Both the position numbers and the translations under genes were made by a program. Positions 23,442 through 31,447 of a stretch of DNA of 64,000 nt are shown in pieces. Source of the stretch: Oscillospiraceae bacterium (GTDB taxonomy: Bacteria > Bacillota > Clostridia > Oscillospirales > Oscillospiraceae); NCBI GenBank assembly GCA_017395085.1, contig JAFPWF010000024.1, positions 124,001-188,000 on the forward strand, written 5' to 3'. The first letter of the stretch is position 1. Every line of letters begins with the position of its first letter. Under the pieces are notes generated by a model that was not told the origin of the DNA, did no database searches, and saw only the letters and a list, made by a program, of their open reading frames with translations.

Positions 23442-25100
23442 ATGGCTTGGTACGACAGTGCCGTGTTTTATCATATCTATCCGCTGGGACTCACCGGCGC
23501 GCCGAAGACGAACGACTACTCTGAGCCCGCCCACCGGCTGAACGCGCTGCTCCCGTGGGTGGGGCACCTCAAAAGCATCGGGTGCAATGCTCTCTACATC
23601 GGGCCGCTCTTCCAGTCCGGCAGCCACGGCTATGACACCACTGACTATTTAAAGCTCGACAGCCGCCTGGGCACGAACGACGACCTGAAGGCCTTTACGG
23701 CCGAGTGCCACCGGCAGGGCGTACGGGTGATTTTGGACGGGGTGTTCAACCACGTGGGCAGGGACTTCTTCGCCTTTCAGGACCTGAAGCGGAACCGGGA
23801 GAACTCCCCCTACCGGGACTGGTTCTGCAATGTGAACTTCTGGGGCAACAACGAGTATGACGACGGCTTTTCCTATGACAATTGGGGTGGCTACAACCTG
23901 CTGGTGAAACTGAACCAGCGCAACGGAGAAGTTCAGGATTATCTGTGCACTGTCGTCCGGACCTGGGTGCGCGAGTTCGACATCGACGGCCTGCGCCTGG
24001 ACGCGGCGGACGTACTGGACTTCGGCTTTATGCAGGCACTGCGGCGCGTGGCGGACGAGGTGAAGCCCGAGTTCTGGCTGATGGGCGAGGTCATCCACGG
24101 AGAGTACACCCGCTGGGTAAACGCCGCGATGCTGCACTCGGTGACGGACTACCACCTGCACAAGGCGCTGTACTCGGCCCACAACGACCACAACTATTTT
24201 GAAGTCGCCCACACTGTCAAACGCATCCGCGACATGGGGCTGAACCGTCCCGGCGGGCCGAGACTCTACAGCTTTGCCGACAACCACGACGTCGAGCGCA
24301 TCCTGACCCGCCTGCGCGAAAAGGCGCACTGGGTGCCGCTGCACATCCTGCTGTACACCCTGCCCGGCATCCCCTCGGTGTACTACGGGTCGGAATTCGG
24401 CGTGGAGGGCAGGAAGGAGCGCGGCTCGGACGATTCGCTGCGGCCGGCGCTGAACCTGACAGACTACCAGAACGCGCTGAGAGAGAACCCGTACACCCGG
24501 CTCATTGCCGCCCTGGGGCGCCTGCGGCAGTCGGTGCCCGCGCTGTGGGCGGGGGACTACCGCGAGCTGCAGCTCACCACCCGGCAGTACGCCTTCTGCA
24601 GGGAGCTGGAAGGCATGCGCGTGTTCGTGACAGTGAACAATGATTCCAACGCCGCAGAACTGCGCGTCCCGGCGGGGGACGGCAGTTCGTATGTCGGCGC
24701 GCTCTCCGGAAGGAGGGCAGAAGCCGCAGAGGGCAGCTTCCGCTTCCTCGTGGCCGGGAACTCCGGCGAGGTCTGGCTCCCGGAGGGAATGTACGACCCG
24801 GCTGCGGAACCCGTGCTGCCGGAAATCCTGCAGGCACCGATTCAGGACCGCGCGGGGCAGGACACCCCAAAAGAGGAAAGAAAAGCACCGGCATCTGAAC
24901 CGGTGCCCAAAGCGGAGGCCGCAGGACCTGTCGCTCCGCCCGCAGGCAAGCCTTACGAGGAGATGACGGTTGAGGAGCTGCAGGGCGCCATCCTGGAGAA
25001 AATGGCAAAAAACGGCCCCGTGACCGACCGCATGCGCCGGGACGTAACGGACAACGTCTGGCGCGACTCATTGCTGAACTGGGTCAAAAGCTTCCGGTGA
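23442..25100 (+). CDS. GH13 alpha-amylase family glycosidase
   Basis: The 552-residue protein starts at ATG 23442 (MAWYDSAVFYHIYPLG) behind AAGGAAGGG. GH13 signatures are complete: VILDGVFNHVG, DGLRLDAAD with the nucleophile Asp, WLMGEVIHGEYTRW with the acid Glu, and YSFADNHDVERI with the transition-state Asp. A C-terminal all-beta domain follows, then an unusual Pro/Glu/Ala linker (about 470-515) and a last helical segment (EEMTVEELQGAILEKMAKNG) not part of the family core. No signal peptide, so it is cytoplasmic and hydrolyses or rearranges imported alpha-glucosides. Confidence 0.9.
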   Translation: MAWYDSAVFYHIYPLGLTGAPKTNDYSEPAHRLNALLPWVGHLKSIGCNALYIGPLFQSGSHGYDTTDYLKLDSRLGTNDDLKAFTAECHRQGVRVILDGVFNHVGRDFFAFQDLKRNRENSPYRDWFCNVNFWGNNEYDDGFSYDNWGGYNLLVKLNQRNGEVQDYLCTVVRTWVREFDIDGLRLDAADVLDFGFMQALRRVADEVKPEFWLMGEVIHGEYTRWVNAAMLHSVTDYHLHKALYSAHNDHNYFEVAHTVKRIRDMGLNRPGGPRLYSFADNHDVERILTRLREKAHWVPLHILLYTLPGIPSVYYGSEFGVEGRKERGSDDSLRPALNLTDYQNALRENPYTRLIAALGRLRQSVPALWAGDYRELQLTTRQYAFCRELEGMRVFVTVNNDSNAAELRVPAGDGSSYVGALSGRRAEAAEGSFRFLVAGNSGEVWLPEGMYDPAAEPVLPEILQAPIQDRAGQDTPKEERKAPASEPVPKAEAAGPVAPPAGKPYEEMTVEELQGAILEKMAKNGPVTDRMRRDVTDNVWRDSLLNWVKSFR

Positions 25101-25138
25101 AAGAACACCGGCCGGCAAAACGCCGGCCGGTGTTCTTT
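25100..25138. terminator. bidirectional terminator between convergent genes
   Basis: A perfect 17-bp stem (AAAGAACACCGGCCGGC with its complement) around AAAAC, starting in the GH13 stop codon. Confidence 0.85.
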
Positions 25139-25153
25139 CCATGTTTTGGGCTC

Positions 25154-25969
25154 TCAGATGAGTTTCTGCAGGGCGATGCGCACGCCGTCGTCGTCGTTAG
25201 AGGGGCAGACCATGTCCGCGTGCCGTTTGGCCTCATCCGTGCCGTTTTCCATCACCACCGCGAGGCCCGCGGCGTCCAGCATCGTGAGGTCGTTCTCTGC
25301 ATCACCGAAGGCGATAGACTCCTCCGCCGGGATGCCCTGCATCCTGCAGAAGCGTATGAGCGCCTTGCCCTTGTCCACGCCCTTCACGTTCACTTCGATG
25401 AAGACCGGCCCGGAGGAGGAGATCTCCAACTGCGGGAAGCGCTCCCTCAGACCGCGGATGACGGTTTCGCGGTCGGCCCGGTCGTCCAGATACAGCAGCA
25501 TCTTCTGCGAGTCCGAGTGCTTTGCGGCAAAGGCCTTTTTTACGTCAGACGCGCCGGTAAAGTTGAAGAGGATGTCCTTCACCGCCCGCTTGCGGATGTA
25601 TTCGCAGATGCTGCCGTCGTCTTCGCCTTTGCAGATGCGCTCGCCGCTGACGACTACCGATTCGTACACCGGGATGGTTTTGGTGTACTCCAGCACCTCC
25701 AGCGCGAGGTCGTAGGGGATGACCTCCTCGTAGAGATAGCGCTGCTCCAGGTAGTCGTACACGGCCCCGCCGTTGCAGCACAGGGCGTAGCGCAGGAAAG
25801 GCAGCTTCCGCAGCACCCCGGGGAGCTCCCGGTGCGTCCTGCCGGTGGAGGGGATGAAGAAGACCCCCTTCTCCGTGATTCTCCGGAGCTCTTCAATGGT
25901 TTCCTCCGAGATGGTCTTGTCGCTCCGCAGCAGGGTGCCGTCCAGGTCCGCTGCTACCACTCTGTACAT
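25154..25969 (-). CDS. HAD-superfamily (Cof-like) phosphatase
   Basis: The 271-residue protein starts at ATG 25969 (MYRVVAADLDGTLL) behind GGAGG. Motif I is DLDGTL, motif II STGRT, motif III the lysine in KGVDKGKAL, and motif IV GDAENDLTML, with a Cof-type cap. These enzymes dephosphorylate sugar phosphates, pyridoxal phosphate or flavin precursors. The gene is convergent with the GH13 gene, which hints at sugar-phosphate turnover but does not prove it. Confidence 0.88.
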   Translation of the reverse strand: MYRVVAADLDGTLLRSDKTISEETIEELRRITEKGVFFIPSTGRTHRELPGVLRKLPFLRYALCCNGGAVYDYLEQRYLYEEVIPYDLALEVLEYTKTIPVYESVVVSGERICKGEDDGSICEYIRKRAVKDILFNFTGASDVKKAFAAKHSDSQKMLLYLDDRADRETVIRGLRERFPQLEISSSGPVFIEVNVKGVDKGKALIRFCRMQGIPAEESIAFGDAENDLTMLDAAGLAVVMENGTDEAKRHADMVCPSNDDDGVRIALQKLI

Positions 25970-26072
25970 CGCTCTGCCTCCAAACTCAAAGTCTGCGGGT
26001 TTCTTCCGGGTAAAATGATAGCATCCGCAGCGGATAGCGTCAATCGTTTTCTGTCTTCGCCCGAAAATCCTA

Positions 26073-26101
26073 TTGACGGGATAGGTTGTTCCGCTTATAC
26101 T
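26073..26101 (+). promoter_or_regulatory. sigma-A type promoter for the nitrilase-family gene
   Basis: TTGACG (26073-26078), 17-bp spacer, TATACT (26096-26101), 42 bp before the start. Confidence 0.65.
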
Positions 26102-26142
26102 GGGTTTGCAACTTAACCGGGAGAGAAGAAAGAAGGGTAACC

Positions 26143-26940
26143 ATGAAGCTCGCGCTTGCACAGATGAAGATGGCGAAAGAGATGGAGCGGAACCTCCAAA
26201 AGACGCTGAGACTGATCCGCGAGGCGGCCGCACAGGGGGCAGATTTGATCGTCTTTCCGGAGATCCAGCTGACGCTGTTTTTCCCGCAGTACCCGGGGCT
26301 GGACGTGTCGGACTGCGTCCTGACGGAGGACAGCGCGGCGGTCCGGGCAGTGTGCGAAACCTGCCGGGAAGCCGGGATTTTCGCCTCGCCGAACTTCTAC
26401 CTCAGTTACGGGGGACGGCGTTACGACACCAGCCTGCTCATCGACCGCGGCGGCCGCATCGTCGGGCGGCAGGCCATGGTGCATATCGCGCAATGCCCCT
26501 GCTTTTACGAGCAGGACTACTACGCTCCCTCGGCCGAAGGCTTTCAGGTGTTCGACACCGAGCTCGGCAGGCTCGGGATCGTGGTCTGCTTCGACCGGCA
26601 CTACCCGGAAAGCATGCGAACCGAAGCGCTGCGCGGCGCCGACCTGATCCTGATCCCGACGGCCAACACCAGCGACGAGCCCTCGGAGCTCTTCCAGTGG
26701 GAGATCAAGATCCAGGCCTTCCAGAACAGCGTGTTTGCTGCCATGTGCAACCGCGTGGGGCAGGAGGACGGCATGCACTTTTCGGGCGAGTCCATCGTCT
26801 GCGGGCCGGACGGGGCGACGCTGGCGCTGGCCGGCGGAGGGGAAGAGCTGCTGCTGTGTGAGCTGGACCTGACCCGTGCCCGCAGGATGCGCGATGCGAA
26901 GCCCTACACCCAGCTCCGCCGTTCGGAGTGCTACGAATAA
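26143..26940 (+). CDS. carbon-nitrogen hydrolase (nitrilase superfamily)
   Basis: The 265-residue protein starts at ATG 26143 (MKLALAQMKMAKEM) behind AGAAGGG. The catalytic Glu is in LIVFPEIQLT and the nucleophile Cys in GIVVCFDRHYPESM. The usual catalytic Lys before the MHI segment is not evident: the region reads RQAMVHIAQCPCFYEQDYY. If the lysine is truly absent, activity may be altered or use another residue. Known relatives hydrolyse amides, nitriles or N-carbamoyl compounds. Single-gene unit with own promoter and terminator. Confidence 0.8.
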   Translation: MKLALAQMKMAKEMERNLQKTLRLIREAAAQGADLIVFPEIQLTLFFPQYPGLDVSDCVLTEDSAAVRAVCETCREAGIFASPNFYLSYGGRRYDTSLLIDRGGRIVGRQAMVHIAQCPCFYEQDYYAPSAEGFQVFDTELGRLGIVVCFDRHYPESMRTEALRGADLILIPTANTSDEPSELFQWEIKIQAFQNSVFAAMCNRVGQEDGMHFSGESIVCGPDGATLALAGGGEELLLCELDLTRARRMRDAKPYTQLRRSECYE

Positions 26941-26952
26941 GCAATAAGACAT

Positions 26953-26985
26953 GAAAAAACAGCCTCTCCCGGGGCTGCTTTTTTA
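26953..26985 (+). terminator. terminator after the nitrilase-family gene
   Basis: GAAAAAACAGCC and GGCTGCTTTTTT flank CTCTCCCGG-type loop bases; the stem has one A-C mismatch and ends in a T-run. Confidence 0.6.
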
Positions 26986-27000
26986 TAAAACCTTTCCGGC

Positions 27001-27033
27001 TTTAACAATACTTTAACATCGGCGTGCTATACT
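27001..27033 (+). promoter_or_regulatory. direct-repeat response-regulator-type promoter
   Basis: TTTAACA occurs at 27001-27007 and again at 27012-27018 (11-bp period), followed by TATACT at 27028-27033. Such tandem boxes over the -35 position are typical of OmpR-type autoregulated promoters. Confidence 0.55.
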
Positions 27034-27066
27034 GCCGTGGAATGACGGCAGTGGGAGGACAGGTTC

Positions 27067-27339
27067 ATGTTTAAACTTTTAGTCGTCGAGGACGACCGCG
27101 AGCTCAACCGCGCGGTCTGCTCCTTCCTGAATCAGAACGGATATGACGCACTGGGCTGCCTCAGTGCAAACGAGGCCTACGACGCCCTGTACGGCGGCAC
27201 GAAGGAATGCATCGACCTGGCCGGGACCCTGCCAAACTTCAGCGGTACCTTCATTATCGACCAGGACAGGTCCGCCCGCGACATGCTGGAGGATTTGAGA
27301 ATCGGTTTCGAGAACATTTCCCGCATGGTGGACGGCTGA
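27067..27339 (+). pseudogene. truncated response-regulator receiver fused to an unrelated tail
   Basis: The 90-residue frame starts at ATG 27067 behind GGAGG. Residues 1-44 (MFKLLVVEDDRELNRAVCSF through the first beta-alpha-beta units) are a normal OmpR-type receiver start with the acidic pair Glu-Asp-Asp. The phospho-acceptor Asp strand (normally near residue 52) is missing; the frame passes into CIDLAGTLPNFSGTF and DMLEDLRIGFENISRMVDG, which are not receiver-like. This looks like an in-frame deletion joining the start of a response regulator to the end of a neighbouring gene, possibly a sensor. Its promoter and terminator are intact. Confidence 0.65.
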
Positions 27340-27388
27340 AGACGGCATGATCCGCCGGCCGGGATGTTGCGAACAGGCAAGAAGAAAT

Positions 27389-27420
27389 GAAAAGGCAGCC
27401 TCTCCGGAGGCTGCCTTTTC
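27389..27420 (+). terminator. terminator after the truncated regulator
   Basis: GAAAAGGCAGCCTC-TCCG-GAGGCTGCCTTTTC is a perfect 14-bp stem ending in T residues. Confidence 0.85.
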
Positions 27421-27487
27421 ATCGCTCACAGAAATAACATGTAGACTGAAACGCAATCATTGTGGAATTACAACTGGAACAGCAGGG

Positions 27488-28459
27488 CTATGCGTCTTCC
27501 GATTCCAGGTGAAACCCCGGATGAGGGATATGTGCGGCGGCGAAGTCGATGAAGCGGCGGACTGCAAATGGAGTGTAGTCCCGCTTTGGAAGGAGGAAAT
27601 AAAACAGACGATCGACATATTGCGAATTGATCCTGAAAAACTTTAAATGCGAACGTCGGGAACGTACCAGCCGATCGCTGATAAACGCTGCACCGAGGGC
27701 GTTGTCCGCCAGACGATAGGAAGTGACCATCTGTGAGATGGTCATTTTTATTTTGGGTTCGAATCCCGCTTCGGCAAACATTTTTTGCCCTCGGTCATAG
27801 AGGTTGTTGCCCTGGCGCAGCAGAATAAATTCCACGTCCCTAAAGTGCAGCAGATCGGCACGGGGACAATCCGCTTCCAGATGCCGGCGCTTCATGATGT
27901 CGTCAGCCGTGAGTGCGAGCGCGTCCAGTTCCTGGGGGAGAGGTACGTCCCGGGGTACCGCCAGCAGCACGTGATCGTAGAATGCGGGCCTGTGCTCGAA
28001 CTGTTCCACGATCTCCGGCGCGCAGCTGAGCGTGAGGTCGAGATCGCGCCGCTGCAGATAACCCTGCAGTTTCAGCGCACTGTCCTCAAACAGTTCAAGC
28101 CGGATGCCGGGATACTGTCTGGAGAATTCCGAGAGGATCGGCGCAAGAATATAGCAGTTCAGGAAGTGCGTCCCGCCGAGGCGCAGCGTTCCGGTCTGCA
28201 GATCACGCAGATCTTCGATCCGGTGGGCGAGATCTTCCTCCAAATAGCGGATGTAATGCAGCGTGTCGATATATGCCTGCCCGGCCTCGGTCAGTGCCAC
28301 GGGGCGCCGGCTGCGGTCAAAAATTTCCGCGCCGATGGCCTCCTCCACGCGCCGGACGGCAATGCTGAGTGCGGGCTGACTCATGTACAGATGGTCCGCG
28401 GCGACAGAAAAGCTGCCGTCCTGATACACCTGGTAGATATACTTCATGTCCTGTTCCAT
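27488..28459 (-). CDS. LysR-family transcriptional regulator
   Basis: The 323-residue protein is read from ATG 28459 (MEQDMKYIYQVYQDG), which has GGAGG six bases upstream; the ATG at 28471 lacks an SD. The N-terminal winged helix contains SFSVAADHLYMSQPALSIAV and the rest is the periplasmic-binding-like effector domain. It is divergent from the UxaA-type dehydratase, the standard arrangement for a LysR protein that controls its neighbour in response to a pathway acid. The 135-bp AT-rich gap would hold both promoters and the binding site. Confidence 0.88.
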   Translation of the reverse strand: MEQDMKYIYQVYQDGSFSVAADHLYMSQPALSIAVRRVEEAIGAEIFDRSRRPVALTEAGQAYIDTLHYIRYLEEDLAHRIEDLRDLQTGTLRLGGTHFLNCYILAPILSEFSRQYPGIRLELFEDSALKLQGYLQRRDLDLTLSCAPEIVEQFEHRPAFYDHVLLAVPRDVPLPQELDALALTADDIMKRRHLEADCPRADLLHFRDVEFILLRQGNNLYDRGQKMFAEAGFEPKIKMTISQMVTSYRLADNALGAAFISDRLVRSRRSHLKFFRINSQYVDRLFYFLLPKRDYTPFAVRRFIDFAAAHIPHPGFHLESEDA

Positions 28460-28594
28460 TGCCGCCTCCATAGTATTTACCAGATTTATAGTTATATAAA
28501 ATACATGAAATTGATTATATATTATTCCCGTGCTATTGTAAAGACATCAAAAGACCACAGCGACAAAACAGTGCCAGAAGATCGGAGGACCGCC
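28460..28594. promoter_or_regulatory. AT-rich divergent promoter region of the LysR regulator and catabolic operon
   Basis: The gap contains an AT-rich block (TTATATAAAATACATGAAATT) and, nearer the dehydratase, TTGATTATATATTATTCCCG with CTATTGTAAAGAC. No unique promoter can be chosen, but the layout fits a LysR operator (T-N11-A type). SD CGGAGGAC precedes the dehydratase. Confidence 0.4.
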
Positions 28595-30103
28595 ATGAAA
28601 GTAAATGCGCTGATGATGGATGAGACCGACAATGTGGTGACCTGCGTCACCGAGGTTGCGAAGGGAGAAGACGTTGTCTATCAGAAAGGCAGCGAGCTGC
28701 TTACCGTCCGCGCCGAAGAGGACATTCCCTATTGCCACAAGATCGCGCTGAAGGACTTTGCCGAGGGTGACGAGGTCATCAAGTACGGTGAACTGATCGG
28801 AAAAACCGATTGCGCCATTGCCGAAGGGCACCTTGTCAACCACGAAAACATCCACAGTGTTCCCAGAGATTACGACAGCGAGCTGGTGGAAGACACCGGC
28901 GCGGAAGCGGAAGACTTCAAGCCTGTCAGGACCGACGACGGACTCAGCTTCTGGGGCTATCGCAGGGCGGAGGGCCGCCCCGGTATCCGCAACCATGTGC
29001 TGATCCTGCCCACCTGTGCCTGCGGAAGCGAAAGCTCCCGCATCGTGGCGTCTCAGGTTCGCGGCGCGGTGAACATTGTCTTCAACACCGGCTGCTCCGA
29101 CGTTGCAGCCAATACGGAGATGAGCCAGAAGGTACTGACCGGATTTGCCTGCAACCCCAACGTCTACGGTGTAGTCATCATCGGCCTCGGCTGTGAGACG
29201 GTCGGCCATGACAAACTGCGCGAGAAGATCCGGAAGATGACCTCCAAACCGGTCGTCTCTTTCGGGATCCAGGAGGAGGGCGGTACGCTCAAAACCATTG
29301 AGAAGGCCGTGCGTGCGGCGCGCGAAATGGCGTCTGCTGCCGGCATGCAGCAGAAGGAACTGTTCCCGATCAGCGAGCTCTTTATGGGAATCGAGTGCGG
29401 CGGTTCCGACGCCACCTCCGGCATTGCATCGAACCCGGCAGTAGGCGAGCTGAGCGACCTGCTGGTCGACCTCGGTGCAACCACCATGATGAGCGAGTCC
29501 ATTGAATGGATCGGCGGCGAGCATGTGGTTGCCAAGCGTGCAGCAACCCCGAAGATCCACAACGAGATCATTGAAGTCTGCCGGGCCTACGAGGAGCACC
29601 TTAAGGCCGCCGGGCAGGACTGCCGCGCCGGCCAGCCCACCCCGGGCAACAAGGCGGGCGGACTGAGCACCCTGGATGAAAAGAGCCTGGGATGCATCCG
29701 CAAGGGCGGCACCCGCCCCGTGATGGAGGTACTTGAGCAGGCGCAGCGGCCCACCAGACGCGGCGCGCTCGTCATGGACACCGCAGGTTATGACATTTCC
29801 TCCGTTACCTCCATGGTGGCCGGCGGCTGCCAGGTGGTCATCTTCACCACCGGACGCGGAACACCCACCGGAAACGCCATTGCCCCTGTGCTCAAAGTCA
29901 CGGCAAACGGCCGGACCTATCAGTGCATGGAGGATAATATGGACGTGGATCTTTCCGCGATCGTTCGCGGTGAGAAAACCTACAGAGAGATGGGCGCAGA
30001 GCTTCTGCACACCATCCATGAGGTCGCAAACGGACGGCTCACAAAGGCGGAAGCCTACGGATTCTCGGACATCGCGGTAGATCATGTTTGCCGTTATGTA
30101 TAA
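28595..30103 (+). CDS. UxaA-family hydro-lyase (altronate dehydratase type, SAF plus catalytic domain)
   Basis: The 502-residue protein starts at ATG 28595 (MKVNALMMDE). Residues 1-95 form a SAF-like domain; residues from about 115 are the catalytic UxaA/GarD domain, with GIRNHVLILPTCACGS, NTGCSDVAANTEMS, MGIECGGSDATSGIASNP and FTTGRGTPTGNAIAPVLKV. Relatives dehydrate altronate or galactarate, or cleave sulfolactate, using a metal. It is the first gene of an operon with an anion carrier, so a hydroxy- or sugar-acid substrate is likely. It could act on a related acid such as sulfolactate; the sequence alone does not decide. Confidence 0.85.
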   Translation: MKVNALMMDETDNVVTCVTEVAKGEDVVYQKGSELLTVRAEEDIPYCHKIALKDFAEGDEVIKYGELIGKTDCAIAEGHLVNHENIHSVPRDYDSELVEDTGAEAEDFKPVRTDDGLSFWGYRRAEGRPGIRNHVLILPTCACGSESSRIVASQVRGAVNIVFNTGCSDVAANTEMSQKVLTGFACNPNVYGVVIIGLGCETVGHDKLREKIRKMTSKPVVSFGIQEEGGTLKTIEKAVRAAREMASAAGMQQKELFPISELFMGIECGGSDATSGIASNPAVGELSDLLVDLGATTMMSESIEWIGGEHVVAKRAATPKIHNEIIEVCRAYEEHLKAAGQDCRAGQPTPGNKAGGLSTLDEKSLGCIRKGGTRPVMEVLEQAQRPTRRGALVMDTAGYDISSVTSMVAGGCQVVIFTTGRGTPTGNAIAPVLKVTANGRTYQCMEDNMDVDLSAIVRGEKTYREMGAELLHTIHEVANGRLTKAEAYGFSDIAVDHVCRYV

Positions 30104-30135
30104 TTTGAAAGAGTAACAGAAAAGGAGAAAAGATC

Positions 30136-31419
30136 ATGTCGCACCTTACCATTTGCCTGATTATCTGCGTGCTTACCATGGCAAGCTACATCTGGGGCAA
30201 ACTCCCCATGGGCCTGACCGCCCTGCTCAGCATGGTTCTGTTCATCGTGACCGGCTGCCTGAAGGCCTCCACGGCGGCTGCCTATTTCGGCAACGCCAAC
30301 GGCATTATGATCGTGGCCATGTTCATCGTTGCCGCAGGATTCAACCGCACACAATTTGTGAAGAAATGCGCTGCCAGCGTCAACAAGATCGCCAAAGGCT
30401 CCCTGACCCGCGTCATGCTCGGCTACGTGCTGATTGCAGCCCTGCTCTCTCAGTTCATCCAGAGTTCCGTCATCGTCTTCGGCATCATGGCCCCCCTCAT
30501 GATGGCCAGCTGTGAAGAGCTCGGCATCAGCCCATCCAAAGCCCTCTTCCCCATGGCGATCATCTGCATCGCGACAATTTCCGCCCTTCCCCTCGGCGCC
30601 GGCGCCACCCAGTTTGCCGAACTCAACGGTTATCTGCAGGCAAATGAATACACCACCTACGTGGTCGGCCTGACCGACCCGATGAAGGCCCGCCTCCCGA
30701 TGCTCATCGGCGTCATTATCTACTGCATCTTCTTTGCCACCAAATTTGCTCCGGATCAGCCCATCGTTGCGGTAAAGGAAGTCCAGACCCGTCAGGACAA
30801 CCGCGAAGCGCTGCCTCCCTTCAAAGAGAGAGCCGGTTATATCATCTTCATCCTCACCACGATCGCCCTGATCCTCCAGCGTCAGATCGGGATTGATACC
30901 TGGGTGATCTGCGTGTCAGGCGCTGTCGCCATGGTTCTCTTCGGAGTCCTGACAGAGAAAGAGGCTGTTGCCTCCGTCAACTGGCCGATGGCCTTCCTGC
31001 TTGTAGGTTCCTTCGCCATGGGCGGCGCACTGACCGAAACCGGAGCCGGTGAAGTCGTCGGCAACTTCCTGGCCAGCTTCGCCAACAAGCTCGGCAACCG
31101 CTATCTCATCGGCTTCGTCTTCTTCATCGTACCCTTCCTGCTGACCCAGGTGATGATGAATCGCACCGTGATGATCGTCTTCATCCCCATTGCAATCCTT
31201 GCCTGCAAATCTCTGAACGCAAACCCCATCGGCATCATGATCCTGGTACAGTCCGCCTGCCTCAGCTCTTTCATGACTCCCATGGCCACGCCGGCTGTCC
31301 CGATGTGCATGAGCATGGGCGGCTATGATGTGAAGTCGCTGATCAAGCAGTCCCTTCTGCCCGCAGCCATCCTGTGCGTGATCTCGGTCTTCTGGATCAT
31401 GACCGTGTTCCCCATGTAA
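30136..31419 (+). CDS. SLC13/DASS-type anion transporter
   Basis: The 427-residue integral membrane protein has about 11-12 hydrophobic spans. The features SQFIQSSVIVFGIMAPLMM and MMNRTVMIVFIPIAILACK, with the C-terminal SSFMTPMATPAVPMCMSMGG, match the divalent anion:sodium symporter (CitT/SLC13) and ArsB-like ion-transporter superfamily. Such carriers import di- and tricarboxylates or sulfonates. It is cotranscribed with the UxaA-type lyase upstream and the esterase downstream, so it is the probable substrate importer. Confidence 0.85.
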   Translation: MSHLTICLIICVLTMASYIWGKLPMGLTALLSMVLFIVTGCLKASTAAAYFGNANGIMIVAMFIVAAGFNRTQFVKKCAASVNKIAKGSLTRVMLGYVLIAALLSQFIQSSVIVFGIMAPLMMASCEELGISPSKALFPMAIICIATISALPLGAGATQFAELNGYLQANEYTTYVVGLTDPMKARLPMLIGVIIYCIFFATKFAPDQPIVAVKEVQTRQDNREALPPFKERAGYIIFILTTIALILQRQIGIDTWVICVSGAVAMVLFGVLTEKEAVASVNWPMAFLLVGSFAMGGALTETGAGEVVGNFLASFANKLGNRYLIGFVFFIVPFLLTQVMMNRTVMIVFIPIAILACKSLNANPIGIMILVQSACLSSFMTPMATPAVPMCMSMGGYDVKSLIKQSLLPAAILCVISVFWIMTVFPM

Positions 31420-31447
31420 TCTGCCGTTCTGAGCGGAGGTTATGACG

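Noticed and set aside
27750-27775. GGTTCGAATCCC, like a tRNA T-arm
   Set aside because: It lies in the coding sequence of the LysR gene on the other strand. No acceptor stem, D-arm or anticodon arm could be paired around it.
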